A DNA stretch of 36,963 bases from Planctomycetota bacterium (GTDB taxonomy: Bacteria; Planctomycetota; PUPC01; DSUN01): positions 1 to 36,963 of the forward strand of contig VGYV01000004.1 in NCBI GenBank assembly GCA_016872855.1, in the 5' to 3' direction. Each line of letters opens with the position of its first letter. Position 1 is the first letter of the stretch. The position numbers were made by a program, and so were the translations under genes. Positions 29,196 to 36,963 of the stretch are shown in pieces. The notes below the pieces were generated by a model. The model was not told the origin of the DNA. It ran no database searches and saw only the letters and a list, made by a program, of their open reading frames with translations.

Positions 29196-32024
29196 ATGAG
29201 AACGATCCGCCCCGCCGCGTCCCTCGCGATCTTCGCAATCGTCAGCATGTCGCCCTTCGCCCTCGCTGCGGAACGCGTCGCGCCGCTCGACCTCACGCGG
29301 CACGACCCCGCCGACAAGGTGGAGCTGGCGAAGACCGAGGAGGGGGTGTTCGAGTGGAGCCTGCCGACGGGCGACGCGCAGACGCTGCGCCTCGACTTGG
29401 CGAAGCTGGGGATCGAGCCACAGGACTTCGATGAGTTGCGCTTCGACATCCAGCCCCTCGGCTCGCAGGTCGGGCTTCAGACCACCATCGCGGGCCTGCC
29501 CACGGCGGACGAGGGGAGCCGCTGGTATCTCAAGTTCAAGGCCCTCGCGGGGCAGTGGGCCTCGGGGCGCTACGACCTGCGGGTGGACGACGATGGCTTC
29601 ACTGGCCGTCCGAAGGCTGCGCCCGGCACGCTCGAGCTGCGGCTCTACCGCCGCATCGTGGGCTTCCCAGGTGAGCCGAAGTGGCGCAAGGCGCAGATTC
29701 GCCGCCCACGCTTCGTCCGACGGGTCGTGTCGGTGGACTTCGATCTGTTGGAGACTGAGCTCGTCGCCGACGCGGGCGAGGTGGCCGCGGTCTACCGCCT
29801 ACGGGTAGAGAACCGGACGGACGCGCCGCAGAAGGCGAAGCTGGAGGCGGATTCGGCCCGCACGCTCAAGTGGTTCCGGGCCGAGGCGCCGGCCGAGGTG
29901 GCTCTCGCGCCCCGCGAGAAGAAGGTCGTGCCCATCCGCATCGCCATCCCGCGCGCAATCGCAATGAGGCTGCCGCCCCTCTACGCCGAGCCCGCGGTCC
30001 CGCGGGTGAGCATCGAGGGCGTGGCGGACTCCGACTCCGTGCCGCTGATGGGCTATCGCCCCTGGCCGATGTGGGGCGTGGTGCCGGTGTTCAATCCCGT
30101 GCGGTGGACGCCCGCGACGTTTCAGGCGTTCCTGGACGCCCGCGGGAAGGCGCTCCCCGGTGTCGCCGAGTGGCGGGCACGCGTACTCCGCGAGGCGGAA
30201 GCTGCGGCCAAGCTCGACTGGCCCGTCCCGCCGCTCGAATTGCTGCCCGCGGGCTTCGACCAGTCGTACCGCTGCAACGACTGCCGCGTGTGGCTCCAGC
30301 CCGCCGCACACGCGAGCTTCCGCAAGCACGTCTGCCCCAAGTGCAAGAAGGCCGTCGAGGGGAAGGAGGGGATTGACAAGGCATTCGTCTCCCGCTACAT
30401 CGGCCAGGCGTTCCACGCCGTGCGGACGCTCGCCCTCGGCTGGCCGCTCTCTGGGGACGAGGCGTATGCCAAGAAGGCGGCGGGCGTGATGCTCGCCTTC
30501 GCCGAGGCGATGCCGAAGGTGACGCCTGCCGGCCCGCGCTCGACCGCGGGCGGCGCGCGGCTGGCCTACAGCACGCTCCACACGAGCTACAAGCTCCCCG
30601 ACTTGGCCGAGGCCTGGGCGCTTCTTGCCGAGGCGTCGTGCATCGGCGAGGCGGAGCGCGCGAAGATCGAGCGGTTCCTCAACGACGAGGCGTTCCGTGT
30701 CGCACGCCACAGCGTCGAATACTCCAACCAATCGGCCGAGCACTTCCGCGCCTACGGCTCGGTCGGCCTCGCCACGGGCTTCTGGCCCCTCGCCGCCGAG
30801 GCCGTCTGGGGCGAGTTCGGCTACCACGAGCTCGTCGAGTTCGCCTTCACCGAGGAAGGCATCGGCCACGAGGCGGGCGCCTACCACCGTGCGGTCTTCG
30901 GCGCGATGGCCGAGTTCGCCGAGTTCGCCCACGACCAGGGCGTGAACCTGCTGACGGCCCGCTTCAAGCGGGTTTTCGACGGCTCGCTTCTCACCCTCGG
31001 CGGCGCGGAGGTCTCATACGAGCTGGCCTATCGCGTCTACCGCGACCCCGCCTACCTCCAGGCGCTCGAGCGCGCCCGCCAGCACCCCGGCGAGAGCGCG
31101 GCCCTGCGAGGCGTCCTCGGCATCCCGCGCGCGAGCGAGATGCCCGTCCGCTCCGTCCTCTTTCCCGGCACGGGCTACGTCTTCCTCCGCACGGGCAACG
31201 TCGCCGATTCCCGCGAGATTCGCCTCAACTACATCAAGACCTTCGACCGCCACGAGCGGGACAAGTTCACCACCTTCTTCTTCCGCGGCGGCCAGCAGGT
31301 GGACGCGACGGTCGGGCGCATCACCTACAGCTCGCCCCATTGCGCCTGGATGGAATCCACGGCGGCGCACAACGCCATTGTCGTGGACGGCGAGGACGAA
31401 CGGGAGCAGGACGGCGTGCTGGTGGCGAGCGACCTGGCGGGCCAGTGCCCCATCGCCGCGGTGGCAAGCGACCCGAAGGCGCCGCTCTACGACGGCGTCG
31501 CCCAACTCCGCGGCATCGCCCTCATCGAGGGGGCCTACATCGTCTTCGACCGCGTGACGTGCGAGAAGGCCCGCACCTTCGACCGCTACCAGTATGGCCA
31601 GGGCAAGGCGACGCTGCGGTTCGACGCGAAGAAGCTCGCCGACCTTCCCCGCCTGCCGAAGCGTGGAGCCTTCACCGAAATCGAGGGCGGGCCGTGCGGC
31701 AAGGAACTGCGCGTGGACTTTGCGAACGGCCTCAAGATGCGCCTCGTCTCTGACCGCGAGCTTGCGGCCTACAAGGCCCTCACCGTCGGCGGCTACCAGG
31801 CCGGACCGATGGAGGCCACCTTCGCCCGCCTTGCCGACGCGACCGAGGCCACCTTCCTCGCCGCCTTCACCCTCGGCAAGGACGCCGAGCCCCCTGCCCT
31901 CCGCATCCGCCAAAGCACAGCGGATGCCATCGTCTTCGAGGTCGGCACGCCGGTGGCCAGGCACACCATCGCCGTCCACCCGCGGGCCGGGAAGGCCGAG
32001 GTGAGGGCGGCCACAGGGCAGTGA
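29196..32024 (+). CDS. secreted heparinase II/III-family protein
   Basis: A 942-residue protein. Signal peptide MRTIRPAASLAIFAIVSMSPFALAA, then beta-rich N-terminal domains (about 30-270). The alpha-toroid region (about 340-600) contains a cysteine quartet C360xxC363...C380PKC383 suggesting a bound metal, and YSNQSAEHFRAYGSVG / EEGIGHEAGAYHRAVFG, where heparinase-type lyases have catalytic His and Tyr residues. The C-terminal beta-sandwich part (heparinase II/III-like; IKTFDRHERDKFTTFFF, VVDGEDEREQDG) includes the family's HxxxD-like segments. It probably cleaves uronic-acid-containing polysaccharide by elimination; the substrate is unknown. AGGAGG lies 11 nt before the ATG. It is divergent from the PQQ-propeller gene with a shared possible operator. 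Confidence 0.85.
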   Translation: MRTIRPAASLAIFAIVSMSPFALAAERVAPLDLTRHDPADKVELAKTEEGVFEWSLPTGDAQTLRLDLAKLGIEPQDFDELRFDIQPLGSQVGLQTTIAGLPTADEGSRWYLKFKALAGQWASGRYDLRVDDDGFTGRPKAAPGTLELRLYRRIVGFPGEPKWRKAQIRRPRFVRRVVSVDFDLLETELVADAGEVAAVYRLRVENRTDAPQKAKLEADSARTLKWFRAEAPAEVALAPREKKVVPIRIAIPRAIAMRLPPLYAEPAVPRVSIEGVADSDSVPLMGYRPWPMWGVVPVFNPVRWTPATFQAFLDARGKALPGVAEWRARVLREAEAAAKLDWPVPPLELLPAGFDQSYRCNDCRVWLQPAAHASFRKHVCPKCKKAVEGKEGIDKAFVSRYIGQAFHAVRTLALGWPLSGDEAYAKKAAGVMLAFAEAMPKVTPAGPRSTAGGARLAYSTLHTSYKLPDLAEAWALLAEASCIGEAERAKIERFLNDEAFRVARHSVEYSNQSAEHFRAYGSVGLATGFWPLAAEAVWGEFGYHELVEFAFTEEGIGHEAGAYHRAVFGAMAEFAEFAHDQGVNLLTARFKRVFDGSLLTLGGAEVSYELAYRVYRDPAYLQALERARQHPGESAALRGVLGIPRASEMPVRSVLFPGTGYVFLRTGNVADSREIRLNYIKTFDRHERDKFTTFFFRGGQQVDATVGRITYSSPHCAWMESTAAHNAIVVDGEDEREQDGVLVASDLAGQCPIAAVASDPKAPLYDGVAQLRGIALIEGAYIVFDRVTCEKARTFDRYQYGQGKATLRFDAKKLADLPRLPKRGAFTEIEGGPCGKELRVDFANGLKMRLVSDRELAAYKALTVGGYQAGPMEATFARLADATEATFLAAFTLGKDAEPPALRIRQSTADAIVFEVGTPVARHTIAVHPRAGKAEVRAATGQ

Positions 32025-32132
32025 GCGCCGAGCCACCGTTCCCCGAGTCCCTTTCCTCTCCCCATTCGTGCCCATGCCTCCGTCCGCCCAGCGCCGTCAA
32101 CGCTCGAGCTCCGCGGCCCTCTATACAACTCG

Positions 32133-32268
32133 CCACGATTCTCGTTTGGTCATGCGCGCGCCAGCGCCTCGCCAGTCGTAGCGGCAAGCGTCCCGCTTGC
32201 CGATCAGGGGCTGCGCGCCCCGTTTCCACAAGCGGGACGCTTGTGGCTACACCGAGCGAGAATCGTGG
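32133..32268. repeat. nested inverted repeat with a family B REPIN core
   Basis: The outer arms CCACGATTCTCG (32133-32144) and CGAGAATCGTGG (32257-32268) enclose the REPIN 32178-32250, two facing GTAGC...CAAGCGTCCCGCTTG units as at 4676-4739. It lies in the 420-bp gap between convergent genes (32025-32444). Apart from this and the palindrome at 32304, the gap shows nothing recognisable. Confidence 0.75.
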
Positions 32269-32303
32269 TGAGTGATACAGCCGGCGTGCCATGTGCGCTT
32301 GGC

Positions 32304-32339
32304 CGTTATTCAATCATTCTATAGAATGATTGAATAACG
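32304..32339. repeat. perfect 36-nt AT-rich palindrome
   Basis: CGTTATTCAATCATTCTA is followed directly by its exact complement. It is strikingly AT-rich against the GC-rich surroundings and lies between convergent gene ends, so a terminator-like role is possible; there is no T-run. Confidence 0.8.
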
Positions 32340-32444
32340 CCCCTGGAGTCACCGGCACCAGGTCGGTGGGGGGGGCGGGCACTTCATCAGGCTGAGGTGT
32401 TACGCGCCCATCTTTCGGTCCGAGGCCGGCGGATGGCGGGCAGT

Positions 32445-34442
32445 TCACTCCAGGCCCGAGGGAACGCTGACCGTCTGCCCGATGGCTGGTGGAGTGAAGG
32501 GCACGAAGGCGCCGCGGCGGCAGGCGAACCAGCGAAGGGAAGGGTCTTCGAGCAGGACGCGGAAGCGGAAGGCGGCCTCGGCGGGCCGGCCGTCGGGCGT
32601 GAGGGCCGTTATCTCCACGGTCGCCGCCGTCAACTCCACCTTCTCGCCCAGGCGCATCGGGTGGTCGGGGCCGCGGAAGAGGATGTCGAAGAAGCGGACC
32701 ATGTGGGCGAAGGAGAACGCGGCGGGCGGCCGGCCAGGGTCGGGCGAGCCGCCCAGGGGCAACAGGTAGCCGGCCGCCGGCCGCACGACGAGCGTGCGCT
32801 CGTCCGACCGCGTGATGGCGACGGGTGCCGAGGACGGCCCGAGGCTGAGGCAGCGCTCGGGCACGGGCCGGCCGTCCCTCATCCGCGTGAGCATCCAGAG
32901 CATGTGGCTGCACGCGGCGGGGTTGACGAAGACGAACGTCTGCCCCGGCGCCTCAGGGCCGGGGTCCAGCGCGGCATAGTGGGTCTCCACCAGCTTGCCC
33001 ACGAACCAGATGCCCGCCGTCCGCACGGGAAAGAGCAGCGGGGCAAGGACAAGGTGGAGGGCGACGAAGAGCGCGGCGAGCGCGCGGGCGAGGCCCCGCC
33101 ACGCCCTGGCCTTTGGCAGCCACTCGGCCTTGGCCCGCACGCCGCCGAGCCACATGGCGAGGAGGCCCATCGCCCCCAGGCCAGGGAACATCAGGAGGCG
33201 ATTCATCGGGAACGCCGCGCACACGGGCGCCACCGAGAGCGCCATCCCCAGCGCCCAGAAGCGGGCCACGCGGCCGCGGCGGACGAGTGGCGCCAGCAGG
33301 ACTCCCAGGAGAATCAGGAAGGCGACCGCCCAGACCCACAGCCCGCGGAAGGCAGCCGCCGAGAGCATCGAGCTGATGTCGGCCTCGGGAAAGCCCCACT
33401 GAGCCGCCAGCAGCACAGGCGCGTTTCGGACGACTCGCCCGGCGAAGGCAAGCGGGGCGTGGCCGGGGTCAACGTACATCGCCGAGCCCACGACGCCTAG
33501 GCCGAGGGCCTTGTAGGCGGCGCACCAGGCGATGCCCACGAGAGCACAGGGCGCGAGCGCCGCCAGGCGCCGGCGCCACGGCGCGGGGTCGAGGAAGGCG
33601 GCGTAGGCGAGGAGATAGGCCCCGACGCCCACGGCCTCCTCCTTGGCCAGGAGCGCCGCGGCGAGGGCGAGCGGAGCCAGGAGCGCGCCGGGGCGCCAGC
33701 CGTCGCGCCGCCAGCGATCATGGGCGAGGATAGCCAGGAAGCCAAACACACCGGCGATCAGCGCATTGCGGTTCGACAGCCAGCCCGCGGGCCACGCGTG
33801 GCCGTTGTCGAGTGTGAATAGCAGCGCCGCCAGCACGGCCGGCACAGGCGGGATGCCTGTGCTACCCTCGACCCCTGCGAGGGAGCGGGGTGCCTTGACC
33901 CCTCTCCCTTCCAGGGAGAGGCCGCCTCGGCCGCGAGGCGGGTGAGGGTTGGGCCCTGGGGCGGCACAGGCCCCAACCCTCCCCCTTCCCCCTCCCTGAG
34001 AGGGAGGGGGGTTGTGGCCCATGAGCCGCCGATAGAGCGTCGCCGCCGTCCAGAGCAGCGCGGCGAACCAGAGCAGGCTATGGACGTGCATGAGGGCGGG
34101 GCAGTCGTCGAGCACGCGGAAGTCGAGCAGGTGCGTCAACGCGGCCAATGGGCGGAAGAAGGCGGCCCGGGCCCGCGGATACATCCACCAGGGCACGTAG
34201 CCCTTATCCATCAGCGCGTGGTTCTGCGCGGGGTCGCCGTTGAAGAAGGTGAACGGCTCCCACGGCCCGCGGCGGACCCCCTCGGCGGGGGAGAGGCGGA
34301 GCGCTGCCCCGCGAATCATCAGGTCATCGGTCTGGAGGCCGATGAAGAGCGAGGGCGAGGCGAGCAGCAGCCCGAGCGCGACCAGGAGCCCCCGGTAGCG
34401 CCGGCCCGCCATCCATTCGCACAATCGCGCGAGCCTGCTCAT
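32445..34442 (-). CDS. multipass membrane protein, GT-C-like, with repeat-derived insert
   Basis: A 665-residue protein with about ten hydrophobic helices (for example GLLVALGLLLASPSLFIG, LLWFAALLWTAATLY, ALLAPLALAAALLA, GLWVWAVAFLILLGVLLAPL). An acidic TDDLMIRG follows the first helix, as in GT-C glycosyltransferases, and the C-terminal soluble domain is about 180 residues (from about 485). Glycosyl transfer from a lipid carrier is therefore possible but unproven. Residues about 142-201 are encoded by dispersed repeats (PPPSQGGGRGRVG, LEGRGVKAP, GSTGIPPVP) and fall between membrane helices, so the topology could be kept. The ATG at 34442 has only a weak Shine-Dalgarno (GAAGTGA), and no promoter is evident. 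Confidence 0.65.
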   Translation of the reverse strand: MSRLARLCEWMAGRRYRGLLVALGLLLASPSLFIGLQTDDLMIRGAALRLSPAEGVRRGPWEPFTFFNGDPAQNHALMDKGYVPWWMYPRARAAFFRPLAALTHLLDFRVLDDCPALMHVHSLLWFAALLWTAATLYRRLMGHNPPPSQGGGRGRVGACAAPGPNPHPPRGRGGLSLEGRGVKAPRSLAGVEGSTGIPPVPAVLAALLFTLDNGHAWPAGWLSNRNALIAGVFGFLAILAHDRWRRDGWRPGALLAPLALAAALLAKEEAVGVGAYLLAYAAFLDPAPWRRRLAALAPCALVGIAWCAAYKALGLGVVGSAMYVDPGHAPLAFAGRVVRNAPVLLAAQWGFPEADISSMLSAAAFRGLWVWAVAFLILLGVLLAPLVRRGRVARFWALGMALSVAPVCAAFPMNRLLMFPGLGAMGLLAMWLGGVRAKAEWLPKARAWRGLARALAALFVALHLVLAPLLFPVRTAGIWFVGKLVETHYAALDPGPEAPGQTFVFVNPAACSHMLWMLTRMRDGRPVPERCLSLGPSSAPVAITRSDERTLVVRPAAGYLLPLGGSPDPGRPPAAFSFAHMVRFFDILFRGPDHPMRLGEKVELTAATVEITALTPDGRPAEAAFRFRVLLEDPSLRWFACRRGAFVPFTPPAIGQTVSVPSGLE
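33841..34014. repeat. in-frame composite insert in the membrane protein gene (families A and E)
   Basis: 33841-33865 is a single family A unit: read on the minus strand it is GTAG plus the CACAGGCATCCCGCCTGTG hairpin. 33898-34014 is a full family E composite, matching 12166-12268 and, inverted, the bax1 insert. No stop codon interrupts the reading frame across it. Confidence 0.8.
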
Positions 34443-34510
34443 TTCACTTCGGCCTAGTCCATTTCGGACGCTCCCGCTGGGCACCCGGACGTGTGCGCCA
34501 GTGGCAGGAG

Positions 34511-34544
34511 GAACATTGCAGAGTTGTTCAACTCCGCAATGTTC
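34511..34544. repeat. 34-nt palindrome, family F
   Basis: Identical to 22385-22418. It lies upstream of the membrane protein gene rather than between convergent genes, so a terminator role does not fit here. The 34443-35013 gap also holds the family E relative and the MITE-like element described separately. Confidence 0.8.
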
Positions 34545-34687
34545 GTTCCGCCCCTACCGGTGCCCGCCAGACAGCCATTTCTCACGCAGCACACTGCGGC
34601 AGCGCGCGGTTCTCCGACACAGGGGCGGCCTGCGCCAAGAGTATGGCCCCCGATTCTGGTGAGCTTGCTGGAAGCTCCTGAGCCCGA

Positions 34688-34765
34688 CCCTCTCCCTACC
34701 CTCTCCCTACAAGGGAGAGGGGTCCTAACCCCCTCCCTACCAGGGAGGGGGTAGGGGGAGGGTTG
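34688..34765. repeat. family E relative
   Basis: Direct ACCCTCTCCCT units followed by AAGGGAGAGGGGTC, then CCCCCTCCCTACCAGGGAGGGGG and GGGGGAGGGTTGGAG. This is the same block order as the composite elements. Confidence 0.7.
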
Positions 34766-34815
34766 GAGCTTGCCAATACCCCAGAGCGCCAGGAATGGGG
34801 GCCACACTCCTGCGC

Positions 34816-34965
34816 TACTACTCTGGCCACAAATCATGTAGCACCTCAGGCACGGTGCCCGAAGGGAGAGTCCTGTTTGGAGTGCGGCCTTCAGGCCGTA
34901 TCTGGGCGTACAGGCTGAAGCCCGCACTCCGAACGCGCGCTACGTGATTTGTGGCCAGAGTAGTA
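34816..34965. mobile_element. 150-bp MITE-like element with 27-bp terminal inverted repeats
   Basis: The ends TACTACTCTGGCCACAAATC... (34816-34842) and its complement (34939-34965) match at 26 of 27 positions. TA at both outer ends would fit a TA target duplication, as for IS630/Tc1-type elements, but this is not proven. Inside, a second inverted repeat (GTTTGGAGTGCGG...CTTCAGG with CCTGAAG-like partner, about 34874-34933) is related to 12710-12773. No gene fits inside, so it would be mobilised in trans. Confidence 0.65.
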
Positions 34966-35013
34966 AGTGCCACGTTAGCCGAGCTTGTGTCCGAGGCGGA
35001 CCACATGCCCATT

Positions 35014-36495
35014 TCACTTGAGGTCGAAGGCGAAAAGCCGGGCGTTGCGCAGGGCGAACGCCAGGCGAATGGTCCTCCCCCGGACTGTGCTGAGGGACAG
35101 CTTCCAGGCCACCGGGGCGGCCAGGGAGTCGTCGGCGATGGGCGAGCAGTCCTGCGTCGCGAAGCCGGGGATCGCCTTGCCCGCTTCGTCGAGGATCTCG
35201 ACCCTCGCCTCGCCGCCCTCGACCGCGACGTTGAGGGTGATTGCCTCGGCGTCCAGGATGAGGGGCGGGGTGACGAGGCGCCCGGGCTTGTCTCCCGCCT
35301 CGCGGGCGACGTAGCGGTCGCGGCGCATCCTCACGAGGCCGATCTGCCGCTCCTCGAAGCGGTTGACCTTGTGGCCACGCTTGTAGCCGCCGTAGTAGAG
35401 GTAGACCTGGTCGCCGACGGGGAGCTGCTCGTCAACCCAGGCGTGGGCGTGGTCCCAGGCGCCCTTGCGCGGGTCGCGGTCGAAGAAAGGCGTGCGGTCG
35501 CGCACCCAGGTCTCGCCGTCGCGTGTCCAGGCGAGGGTGGTGTAGCCGATGCCGTATTGGTCGGGCGGGTCGGGCGGCGTGTCGGCCTTCAGGTCGTCGC
35601 GGAGCACCTTGACCATGCCAATGAGCAGGCTGCCGCGCGCCAGATAGCCGTCCATCGCGTAGAACTGCGTCTCCCCCTCGTCAAGCTTCGGGTCGGGCAC
35701 CAGGATGTGGTGCGGCGTGGTCCAGGTGAGGAGGTCCTGGCTCGTGCTCTGCATTGTCACGCGACGGCGGCCCTTCCAGGGGCCTCCGATGTAGACGGAG
35801 GCCGTGGCGAAGTAGCGGTTGCGGATGGGGTCGCGGGCGATGCCCGTGATGTCGTGGTTGTGGGGGAGGACCACGCCTGGGGCAAGCGGCGTCCACGCCA
35901 GGCCATCGGGCGAGGCGGCCGCGCAGAGGCCCCCGCCGTGCCACCAGCCGAGCTTGAAGCGCTTAGGGAGGTCGGCGTAGCCCGGCCCCTCGTCAATCAC
36001 GCTCGCCCCGAACTGGATTGGGGCGGGGTCGCGCAGCACGCGGTGGGGACGGAGCCAGCGTATGCCGTCGGGCGATTCCAGGTAGCCGACGTGGGATGCC
36101 CCCATGTTCCGGTCCTCGCGTCGGCAGCCGTACCAGATGCGGAAGCGGCCCGTCGCTGCGTCACGCAGCACCGTCATATAGGGCTGGAAGCAGCCGTCCT
36201 CCTTCCCCGTCACGAGCGGGCTGGGGATCGCGGGGTCGCGCTCCGGCACGTTGACCTTGCGCGTGACACCTTCGCTGGATTCGATGAGGTAGTCGTCGAG
36301 GAACAGGTGCGGCCCGCTGGCCAGGCGAATCGGCGCCTTCGGGGCGCCTTGCTTCTGCACGCCATAGATGGCCGCGTGCTCTGTTGACAAGGCGACTTGT
36401 TCGGCAGGCAGTGGCGGGCGGCGCTCTGCCGCGCCCGCCGCCAGGCACACGACGCCGAACAACATCGCGAATGCCGCTAGATCGTGCGCAATCAT
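35014..36495 (-). CDS. secreted five-bladed propeller, GH43/32-like protein
   Basis: A 493-residue protein with a signal peptide (MIAHDLAAFAMLFGVVCLAAGA). Recurrent blade motifs follow: GPHLFLDDYLIE (with the acidic residues at blade 1 where glycosidases of this fold place the nucleophile), FQPYMTVLRDAATGRFRIWYG, HVGYLESPDGIRWLRP, AAASPDGLAWTPL, IRNRYFATASVYIG, WTRDGETWVRDRTPF. The C-terminal beta-sandwich (about 410-493) ends LAFALRNARLFAFDLK. This is the layout of family 32/43-like hydrolases, though catalytic residues cannot be assigned and the protein may be a non-hydrolytic lectin. GGTGAGAG precedes the ATG at 36495. A weak TACACT -10 lies upstream without a clear -35. Confidence 0.7.
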   Translation of the reverse strand: MIAHDLAAFAMLFGVVCLAAGAAERRPPLPAEQVALSTEHAAIYGVQKQGAPKAPIRLASGPHLFLDDYLIESSEGVTRKVNVPERDPAIPSPLVTGKEDGCFQPYMTVLRDAATGRFRIWYGCRREDRNMGASHVGYLESPDGIRWLRPHRVLRDPAPIQFGASVIDEGPGYADLPKRFKLGWWHGGGLCAAASPDGLAWTPLAPGVVLPHNHDITGIARDPIRNRYFATASVYIGGPWKGRRRVTMQSTSQDLLTWTTPHHILVPDPKLDEGETQFYAMDGYLARGSLLIGMVKVLRDDLKADTPPDPPDQYGIGYTTLAWTRDGETWVRDRTPFFDRDPRKGAWDHAHAWVDEQLPVGDQVYLYYGGYKRGHKVNRFEERQIGLVRMRRDRYVAREAGDKPGRLVTPPLILDAEAITLNVAVEGGEARVEILDEAGKAIPGFATQDCSPIADDSLAAPVAWKLSLSTVRGRTIRLAFALRNARLFAFDLK

Positions 36496-36564
36496 CTCTC
36501 ACCCCGGTTGCTCGATGTGGTCCGCATAGTGTAGCAGCGGCGAGCCCTCTTCGCCAGCGCCGCC

Positions 36565-36593
36565 TTGACTTCCCGGCGGGATGCGGGCATACT
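36565..36593 (+). promoter_or_regulatory. sigma70-type promoter
   Basis: TTGACT (36565-36570), 17-bp spacer, CATACT (36588-36593), 31 bp before the ATG at 36625. Confidence 0.5.
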
Positions 36594-36624
36594 CGTCCCG
36601 TGTCCGCGCCTCCAGGAGCCTCGC

Positions 36625-36963
36625 ATGCATTCCTGTGGCGCCCGGCTCGTGATGGACTTCGGGCCGGCTCTGGTTTCCCTTCTCATCACCCCAGTGTTCT
36701 CGGGAGAGAAGCGCATGGACGACGACGTTGCGTTGGCCCCCTCGCCGCTGAACACCACGCCCGGCGCGGAGTACGCCGCCGGCGTGCGGATGTTCCAGGG
36801 CATCCCGACCCTCGAGCGCTCGCCCAAGGGCCGGCTCTGGGCCGCCTGGTACGGCGGCGGAGTGACCGAGGACCGCCACAACTACGTAATGCTCGCCACC
36901 AGCGGCGACGACGGGCGGACCTGGTCGCCGCTGAAGCTGGTGATTGACCCCGACCGCGACGGG
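36625..36963 (+). CDS. sialidase-like (BNR) protein, 5' part
   Basis: An open frame of 113 codons reaching the window end without a stop. AGGAG lies 8 nt before the ATG. The start MHSCGARLVMDFGPALVSLL looks like a signal region. The first blade follows: GIPTLERSPKGRLWAAWYGG, then HNYVMLATSGDDGRTWSPL, with SGDDGRTW being a BNR/Asp-box motif. It is therefore probably an exo-alpha-sialidase family propeller; the catalytic domain is not in the window. Confidence 0.7.
   Translation, partial: MHSCGARLVMDFGPALVSLLITPVFSGEKRMDDDVALAPSPLNTTPGAEYAAGVRMFQGIPTLERSPKGRLWAAWYGGGVTEDRHNYVMLATSGDDGRTWSPLKLVIDPDRDG

Noticed and set aside
34816-34965. Complete insertion sequence
   Set aside because: The element is only 150 bp with no open frame, so at most a MITE-like derivative.

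Overview
This GC-rich window reads like a chromosomal segment of a bacterium of the PVC superphylum, most likely an uncultured Planctomycetota lineage. The reasons are the gene types: PEP-CTERM secreted proteins, PQQ-like propellers fused to a methyltransferase-like domain, DUF5107/TPR proteins, sugar-phosphate isomerase-like and Gfo/Idh proteins, heparinase II/III and sialidase-like enzymes. The phylum is inferred from gene content only. Almost every gene has its own consensus-like sigma70 promoter (TTGACA-like, 16-18 bp spacer, TATAAT-like), so transcription units are short. No rRNA, tRNA or CRISPR array was recognised.

Layout. 1-411: the start of an unknown gene behind a strong promoter, abutting a truncated yedE (selenium-linked membrane protein). 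469-6079: alginate-export-type outer-membrane barrel, alkaline-phosphatase-superfamily protein, small helical protein, secreted TPR/HEAT protein. 6149-8613: three-gene membrane redox operon (44-aa CxxC protein, NapH-like membrane ferredoxin, 497-aa membrane protein). 8677-12063: Gfo/Idh/MocA oxidoreductase, a RAYT (Y1 HUH transposase) embedded in its REP hairpins, and a DegT-type aminotransferase. 12349-16425: a decayed small gene, a frameshifted LamG/PEP-CTERM protein, and a sugar-phosphate isomerase-like protein. 16647-20073: an XPB-type helicase and its nuclease partner Bax1 (DUF790), with an RHH antitoxin-like gene between. 20194-22354: a 52-aa protein overlapping a CBM9-like protein, then an AAA/DUF4143 ATPase. 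22472-36963: mostly secreted or carbohydrate-related genes: DUF5107-TPR, PQQ-propeller, heparinase II/III, a multipass membrane protein, a propeller-type glycosidase-like protein and the start of a sialidase-like protein.

The most striking signal is not a gene. The window is colonised by at least eight families of short palindromic repeats. Some have the GTAG-plus-hairpin architecture of REP/REPIN elements mobilised by RAYT transposases, and a RAYT is present. These repeats sit at gene 3' ends, often supplying or touching the stop codon. They also lie inside four long genes (bax1, DUF5107-TPR, PQQ-propeller, membrane protein), where they are read through in frame as Gly/Pro/Arg-rich inserts. 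This resembles the protein-coding palindromic elements of Rickettsia, but here the repeats look REP-like and there is a candidate mobiliser. I regard this as the best candidate for an undescribed system in the window.
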